64,000 nucleotides of DNA from an uncultured Prevotellaceae bacterium (GTDB lineage: Bacteria; Bacteroidota; Bacteroidia; Bacteroidales; Bacteroidaceae): the NCBI GenBank assembly GCA_900314715.1, contig OMWI01000017.1, positions 62,001 through 126,000 of the forward strand, in the 5' to 3' direction. Below the pieces are notes generated by a model that was not told the DNA's origin, did not search any database, and saw nothing but the letters and a program-made list of their open reading frames with translations. The translations under genes and the position numbers were made by a program. How positions within the stretch are numbered: position 1 is the stretch's first letter; each line of letters opens with the position of its first letter. This document shows, in pieces, positions 61,073 through 64,000 of the stretch.

Positions 61073-62029
61073 ATGAAAAATCAAAAGATGTATGAGCCTG
61101 AAGACATGATGATAGACATGATTCGGGACAATTACAATATCTTACAGAGCTTGGGATGCTTCGGCATAAGCTTGGGATTTGGTGACAAGACAGTGAACGA
61201 GGTTTGTCAAGAACAAGGGGTAGACACGTTTACATTCTTGGCGGTTGTCAACTTTACCATCAATGGCTATCGTAGTTTCAACGATGCTGAACGCCTATCC
61301 GTACCCACATTGATGCAATACTTGAGAGCATCACATGCTTATTACTTGGATTTCCAATTGCCTTTCATCCGTAAGGAATTGGTGGAGGCACTTGACGAGA
61401 ATGACAATCTTGCTCGCTTGATTCTTAAGTTGTACGATGAATATGCGCATTCCATCCGTTCGCACATGAAGTACGAGGAGAAGATGTTGTTCCCATACGT
61501 AGAGGGATTGCTCGACGGAAAGGCAAACGAGAATTACGACATAGAGACGTTTTCGAAGCATCACAATCAGGTAGACCATAAGGTGAAAGAACTGAAAAGC
61601 ATTATTATCAAGTACTTACCTTCTGATGGGTTGAGAAACAACCAACTCTCAGCAACGCTTTATGACATCTATAACAACGAGGAATGGCTGAAGCAACATT
61701 CGATGGTGGAAGACGAAATCTTCATTCCTGCTATCCGTTTGTTGGAAAGGAAACTCAAACAGAGTGACGTTACTTACAAGATATCTAACATGATTAACCA
61801 GAACCCATCGAGTACAGAAACGTTAAGTGATCGTGAGAAAGATGTCATCGTGAGTTTGGTGCAAGGAATGACCAACAAGGAAATTGCCGACCATTTGTTC
61901 ATTTCCATCAACACGGTCATTACGCATAGAAGGAATATTGCAAGAAAATTGCAAATTCATTCGCCTGCGGGATTGACCATTTATGCCATCGTGAATAATC
62001 TGGTTGACATCTCTTCCGTAAAGCTTTAA
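61073..62029 (+). CDS. Hemerythrin-LuxR redox-sensing regulator
   Basis: This 318-residue protein has three parts. Residues about 15-70 resemble the ScdA N-terminal domain (GCFGISLGFGDKTVNEVC). Residues about 80-230 form a hemerythrin domain with a full diiron ligand set: His88, His131-x3-Glu135, His164 and His209-x3-Glu213. Residues about 250-312 are a LuxR helix-turn-helix (LSDREKDVIVSLVQGMTNKE, then IADHLFISINTV). The hemerythrin would sense oxygen, nitric oxide or iron and alter DNA binding. Its start lies 32 bp from the -7 box. The divergent porin-imelysin-di-heme oxidoreductase operon is the likely target. nrdD, encoded downstream, also has an oxygen-sensitive job. Confidence 0.9.
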   Translation: MKNQKMYEPEDMMIDMIRDNYNILQSLGCFGISLGFGDKTVNEVCQEQGVDTFTFLAVVNFTINGYRSFNDAERLSVPTLMQYLRASHAYYLDFQLPFIRKELVEALDENDNLARLILKLYDEYAHSIRSHMKYEEKMLFPYVEGLLDGKANENYDIETFSKHHNQVDHKVKELKSIIIKYLPSDGLRNNQLSATLYDIYNNEEWLKQHSMVEDEIFIPAIRLLERKLKQSDVTYKISNMINQNPSSTETLSDREKDVIVSLVQGMTNKEIADHLFISINTVITHRRNIARKLQIHSPAGLTIYAIVNNLVDISSVKL

Positions 62030-62054
62030 AAAAACCTTCTATATGTTATTTTGA

Positions 62055-62142
62055 TAAACCTATGCTTTGCAATCGGTAAAGCATAGGTTTACTTGTTGAA
62101 AACCATACGTTTAGACAAGCTAAACGATATGTTTAGCATTTT
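62055..62142. repeat. 22-nt-period array, locus 6
   Basis: Four units start at 62055, 62077, 62099 and 62121 (exact 22-nt step). Cores are AAACCTATGCTTT, AAAGCATAGGTTT, AAACCATACGTTT and AAACGATATGTTT. The first two are exact reverse complements of each other. The array lies between the regulator gene and nrdD; the rest of this gap holds the nrdD promoter and leader. Confidence 0.9.
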
Positions 62143-62236
62143 CGTTTTGCAAATGGCAAAAAACGAAGATGTTAAGAAAGACAATTTTTTTGTGAAATTT
62201 TAAGCCTAATATGATGGTTGATTTGAAAATTATACT

Positions 62237-62348
62237 TATCTTTGCATTCGAAATCAATTGCTAAAAACGCAAATTATCATTTGCTATTTCACAAAAATGT
62301 TTTCCAAAACGGACAACTTTTTGAATAATCACAAGGGAAAAGTTTCCC
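62237..62348 (+). promoter_or_regulatory. nrdD promoter and leader with a palindrome
   Basis: TATCTTTG at 62237-62244 is a good -7 box, about 150 bp before the nrdD start. The leader contains GGGAAAAGTTTCCC (62335-62348), a perfect 6-bp inverted repeat. It could bind a repressor or form a small hairpin near the start codon. No riboswitch core was recognised. Confidence 0.5.
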
Positions 62349-62393
62349 AAAATAGATAACTCTGATACATATTTAAGGTAACTAAAACCTCTC

Positions 62394-64000
62394 ATGGAAA
62401 TAAAAAACTTTACGATTACAAAGCGTGACGGTTCTAAAGACCGCTTCTCATTAGACAAGATTATGAATGCCATTATCAAGGCATTTGAGTCGATTAATCA
62501 GCCCATAGACTTAGGGTCTATCTCCAAGATTATCAGTCATTTGGATATTCATGACGATATCAAGGTGGAAGATATACAAAACCAAGTGGAAGAGGCATTG
62601 ATGCGAGAGGGTTATTACCAAGTCGCCAAGTCTTTCATGCTCTATAGACAACAACACACAGAGGATAGAGAGACTCTTGAACGGTTGAAATTTTTGGCAG
62701 ACTATTGTCAAGCAGCAAACGCAGCAACTGGTTCAAAGTATGACGCGAATGCAAATGTTGAACACAAAAACATTGCGACGCTCATTGGCGAACTCCCCAA
62801 GTCAAGTTTTATTCGTCTGAACCGTCGTTTGCTCACCGACCGTATCAAGAAGATGTATGGTAAGGAACTGGCAGATGAATACCTTGATTTGTTGACACAT
62901 CATTTTATTTATAAGAATGATGAGACGAGCTTGGCGAATTATTGCGCCTCTATCACCATGTATCCCTGGCTCATCGGTGGAACGGCTTCCATCGGTGGCA
63001 ATTCAACTGCTCCCACCAACTTGAAGTCTTATTGCGGTGGATTCGTGAATATGGTGTTCATGGTATCGAGTATGCTCTCTGGCGCATGTGCAACGCCTGA
63101 GTTCTTGATGTACTTGAATTATTTCATTGGATTGGAATACGGAAAGGATTATTATAAGGAGTCGGATAAGGTGGTTGACTTGTCGCTCAAGAGACGTACC
63201 ATCGACAAGGTAATTACCGATTGTTTCGAGCAGATAGTATATTCAATCAACCAGCCAACAGGTGCTCGCAACTACCAAGCAGTATTCTGGAACGTGGCTT
63301 ATTATGATAAGTTCTATTTCCAAAGCTTGTTTGGCAACTTCTATTTCCCAGATGGAAGTCAGCCAGATTGGGAAGGCTTGTCGTGGTTGCAAAAACGTTT
63401 CATGAAATGGTTTAACAAGGAGCGCACGAAGACTGTTCTCACGTTCCCCGTTGAAACAATGGCGTTGCTCACCAAAGATGGTGATTGCATGGATAAGGAA
63501 TGGGCAGATTTCACGGCAGAGATGTACGCCGAAGGTCATTCGTTCTTCACCTATATGAGTGATAATGCTGACTCTCTGAGTTCTTGTTGTCGTTTGCGCA
63601 ATGAAATCCAAGACAATGGCTTTAGCTATACTTTGGGTGCAGGTGGCGTTTCTACGGGTTCAAAGAGTGTGTTGACCATCAACTTGAATCGTTGCGTGCA
63701 ATATGCCGTGAACCACAAGATGGATTATAAGGATTTCTTGTCGCACGTGATAGACCTTTGCCATAAGGTTCAGATTGCATACAATGAGAACTTGAAGGAA
63801 TTGCAAGCTCAGGGAATGTTGCCTTTGTTTGATGCTGGGTATATTAATATCGGTCGCCAATACCTAACAATAGGTATCAATGGATTGGTGGAGGCTGCCG
63901 AATTCATGGGCATCAAGATTAACGATAATCCCGAATACCTAAAACTGGTTCAGACGATTCTCGGACTCATTGAGAAATACAACCGACAATATCGTTCTAA
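62394..64000 (+). CDS. nrdD: Anaerobic ribonucleoside-triphosphate reductase, 3' end missing
   Basis: The frame is open from the ATG at 62394 to the window end (535 codons), so the C-terminus with the glycyl-radical site is not seen. Residues 1 to about 95 are an ATP-cone (FTITKRDGSKDRFSLDKIMN). The reductase domain follows, with LANYCASITMYPWLIGGTAS, SYCGGFVNMVFMVSSM, TGARNYQAVFWNVAYYDKFY and TFPVETMALLTKDG, characteristic of NrdD. The enzyme makes dNTPs without oxygen, using a glycyl radical from NrdG. It fits an anaerobe and stands downstream of the diiron regulator gene with its own promoter. Confidence 0.95.
   Translation, partial: MEIKNFTITKRDGSKDRFSLDKIMNAIIKAFESINQPIDLGSISKIISHLDIHDDIKVEDIQNQVEEALMREGYYQVAKSFMLYRQQHTEDRETLERLKFLADYCQAANAATGSKYDANANVEHKNIATLIGELPKSSFIRLNRRLLTDRIKKMYGKELADEYLDLLTHHFIYKNDETSLANYCASITMYPWLIGGTASIGGNSTAPTNLKSYCGGFVNMVFMVSSMLSGACATPEFLMYLNYFIGLEYGKDYYKESDKVVDLSLKRRTIDKVITDCFEQIVYSINQPTGARNYQAVFWNVAYYDKFYFQSLFGNFYFPDGSQPDWEGLSWLQKRFMKWFNKERTKTVLTFPVETMALLTKDGDCMDKEWADFTAEMYAEGHSFFTYMSDNADSLSSCCRLRNEIQDNGFSYTLGAGGVSTGSKSVLTINLNRCVQYAVNHKMDYKDFLSHVIDLCHKVQIAYNENLKELQAQGMLPLFDAGYINIGRQYLTIGINGLVEAAEFMGIKINDNPEYLKLVQTILGLIEKYNRQYRS

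Noticed and set aside
62245-62393. Cobalamin or other riboswitch in the nrdD leader
   Set aside because: No conserved riboswitch core was visible; only a short palindrome is present.

Overview
The window reads as a chromosomal segment of a gut- or oral-type Bacteroidales, most probably Prevotellaceae (Prevotella/Segatella). This rests on the promoter style (TTTG, a spacer of about 20 nt, then TAnnTTTG), a MurF-alanine racemase fusion, the families GH97, GH127 and GH67, a lipoprotein TamA (TamL) beside TamB, C10 proteases with a Prevotella-like C-terminal 'LP-GIY-I-NGKK' tail, and a CcsBA fusion. No rRNA, CRISPR array or intact insertion sequence is visible. The species is inferred; no database was consulted.

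Layout. 1-3.7 kb: a GH97 and a GH127 glycosidase on the minus strand, the latter cut by the window edge. 3.7-5.2 kb: a gene-poor AT-rich stretch with a 22-nt-period repeat array, two related palindromic modules and decayed Bro-N antirepressor remnants. 5.2-15.9 kb: a second GH127 in an operon with three secreted proteins (a small tail protein, a CotH-family protein and an HExxH metalloprotease-like protein), then a C10 cysteine protease overlapping a 61-residue peptide gene. 16.2-22.9 kb: a complete RND efflux operon plus a DUF4421-like outer-membrane protein. 23.5-27 kb: a divergent GPH symporter and GH67 alpha-glucuronidase pair, probably for glucuronoxylan fragments, followed by murF-alr. 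29.6-33.5 kb: an uronate locus with an EIIC-GatC-like membrane protein, an exported KduI and a hexuronate-type MFS transporter. 33.5-34.4 kb: a repeat-rich intergenic region ending in an initiator tRNA gene. 34.5-43.7 kb: tetR-fabG, an RluA-like pseudouridine synthase and tamB-tamL. 43.7-49.1 kb: a short exopolysaccharide/capsule assembly operon (initiating transferase, RfbA, Wzc-like kinase, HAD phosphatase). 49.5-52.4 kb: a hypothetical gene, then coiled-coil protein, ZapA and ribonuclease Y. 52.6-62 kb: a minus-strand redox/iron cluster (porin, imelysin, di-heme oxidoreductase, CcsBA cytochrome c maturation, a RidA-like protein), divergent from a hemerythrin-LuxR regulator. 62.4 kb to the end: the 5' part of nrdD.

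Two things stand out. First, six separate intergenic regions carry short arrays whose units recur every 22 nt. Each unit is a small dyad, usually AAAC-N5-GTTT-like. The half-sites change from locus to locus but often stay complementary. One array (56.1-56.3 kb) sits inside a perfect 18-bp inverted repeat. I know of no named element that matches. Second, the hemerythrin-LuxR gene and the porin-imelysin-di-heme oxidoreductase operon share a divergent promoter region with a 13-bp direct repeat spaced 33 bp. This suggests a diiron sensor controlling a periplasmic heme/iron module, with CcsBA attaching the heme to the only CxxCH protein in the window.
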